Below are positions 63,276 through 64,000 of a stretch of DNA of 64,000 nt, piece after piece. Below the pieces are notes generated by a model that made no database searches, was not told the DNA's origin, and was given only the letters and a program-made list of their open reading frames with translations. The position numbers and the translations under genes were made by a program. How positions within the stretch are numbered: the first letter of the stretch is position 1; each line of letters opens with the position of its first letter. Source of the stretch: Vanilla planifolia (Eukaryota > Streptophyta > Magnoliopsida > Asparagales > Orchidaceae); the NCBI GenBank assembly GCA_023846275.1, contig JAIUJO010000160.1, positions 1,056,002 to 1,120,001 on the forward strand, read 5' to 3'.

Positions 63276-64000
63276 ATAGGGATTTATGAAGCATTTGAAT
63301 TGAAAAGTAAGAAAATGTTGAGCTAAGCAACAAACAATTGTTAAGAGTTAAGATTAGGAAAGGGTTGGCAAGATGGTAGATTATTTTAGTGATGCATGAT
63401 TGTTGAATAGAGAGGTTTAAATTTTCCTAAAAATCAAACAAAGTTTAAGTATATGGGCTTGATTACATTTACCTTGGCATTAAAAAAAATTTACAGCTTT
63501 TCATGAGTTCCTAGATTAACATTTCAAAGAAAATGAGACCATAGGTAGCTATAACAATACAAGTTTATGGTTCAGTACTTCTCGGATGATGGATATTGAG
63601 ATAAGGTTGATTTTTTATTTTTTTATGATGATCTTTAGCATTCAGTTTAATCATGTGAAACACATCAGAGAAAGATTTGAGGAACATTAGTGCTAGGCCT
63701 TATTTTTGATGTGCTCTTGCTTTTAACTTCAAATGATATTTAGGTTGAGGGATGTCTCCATTATAACCTTAAGAGAGATGCTATGAATTAGCCTATGAGA
63801 ACAGTGGTCCTCATAATGTTTAGCCAAGACAAACCTTGGAAATATGAGAAAGCTCTTGTGGGTCTTGTAATCTCAAAATGCATGTGTTGGACAGTTGACA
63901 TGGTATTGTAGTGATATGAGTAGCAAAGAAGTGAAAATTAAGAATGATGTAGTGGCTCATGTTATCTTAATAGGTATGCAGAATCACTAATAAAACCTTG
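63276..64000. other. Unassigned non-satellite DNA to the window end
   Basis: The satellite landmarks stop here. Composition becomes less extreme, similar to 2,581-4,860. A short readable run near 63,650-63,690 (HVKHIRERFEEH) faintly recalls the HI--VFE segment of Ty3/gypsy RTs, but nothing around it confirms this. No gene is called. Confidence 0.35.

Noticed and set aside
63600..63720. Possible second gypsy RT fragment (HVKHIRERFEEH)
   Set aside because: Only one short resemblance, with no neighbouring RT block in any frame; kept as unassigned DNA.

Overview
The window looks like non-genic DNA from a large, repeat-rich plant nuclear genome. It is strongly AT-rich (about three quarters A+T by eye). 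It holds decayed plant-type LTR retrotransposons and long arrays of a diverged tandem satellite. I found no intact protein-coding gene, rRNA, tRNA or CRISPR array. The short open frames present (60-97 codons) are what AT-rich, low-complexity DNA gives by chance. The organism cannot be named from this sequence; a seed plant is the best inference.

Layout: (1) 1-14,470 is old dispersed-repeat DNA. Its one clear element is a plus-strand Ty3/gypsy polyprotein relic (about 4,860-8,880). Gag, protease, reverse transcriptase, RNase H and integrase can all be followed in order through many stops and frameshifts. A second, weaker relic is a minus-strand Ty1/copia (SIRE/Maximus-like) polypurine tract and LTR edge at about 12,105. 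(2) 14,470-17,760 and 17,765-36,950 are satellite blocks A and B, built from the same unit of about 0.4 kb in opposite orientations. (3) 36,951-37,129 is a TTC/CTT-rich tract that abuts block B. (4) 37,130-43,645 is unassigned AT-rich DNA. (5) 43,645-45,240 holds two diverged direct repeats of about 0.67-0.69 kb around a spacer of about 0.24 kb, possibly a small non-autonomous LTR element. (6) 45,245-54,400 and 54,452-63,275 are satellite blocks C and D, again opposite in orientation. (7) 63,276-64,000 is unassigned DNA.

About 40 kb of the 64 kb is one satellite family, roughly 95-100 units, arranged plus/minus/plus/minus. The unit is about 420 bp at full length. Its best-conserved part is centred on ATTTGATGATCAAGGATG. 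It also carries a sub-repeat of about 20 bp (TTTGATTTGGTTATATTAC) twice, about 60 bp apart. Units are diverged and many are truncated or rearranged, which suggests an old array that is no longer being homogenised. The most notable structures are the two orientation-switch junctions, a perfect 24-bp palindrome at a broken unit, and monomers that lost the segment between the internal sub-repeats. No new enzymatic or defence-like system is visible. Any novelty lies in the satellite family and its architecture.
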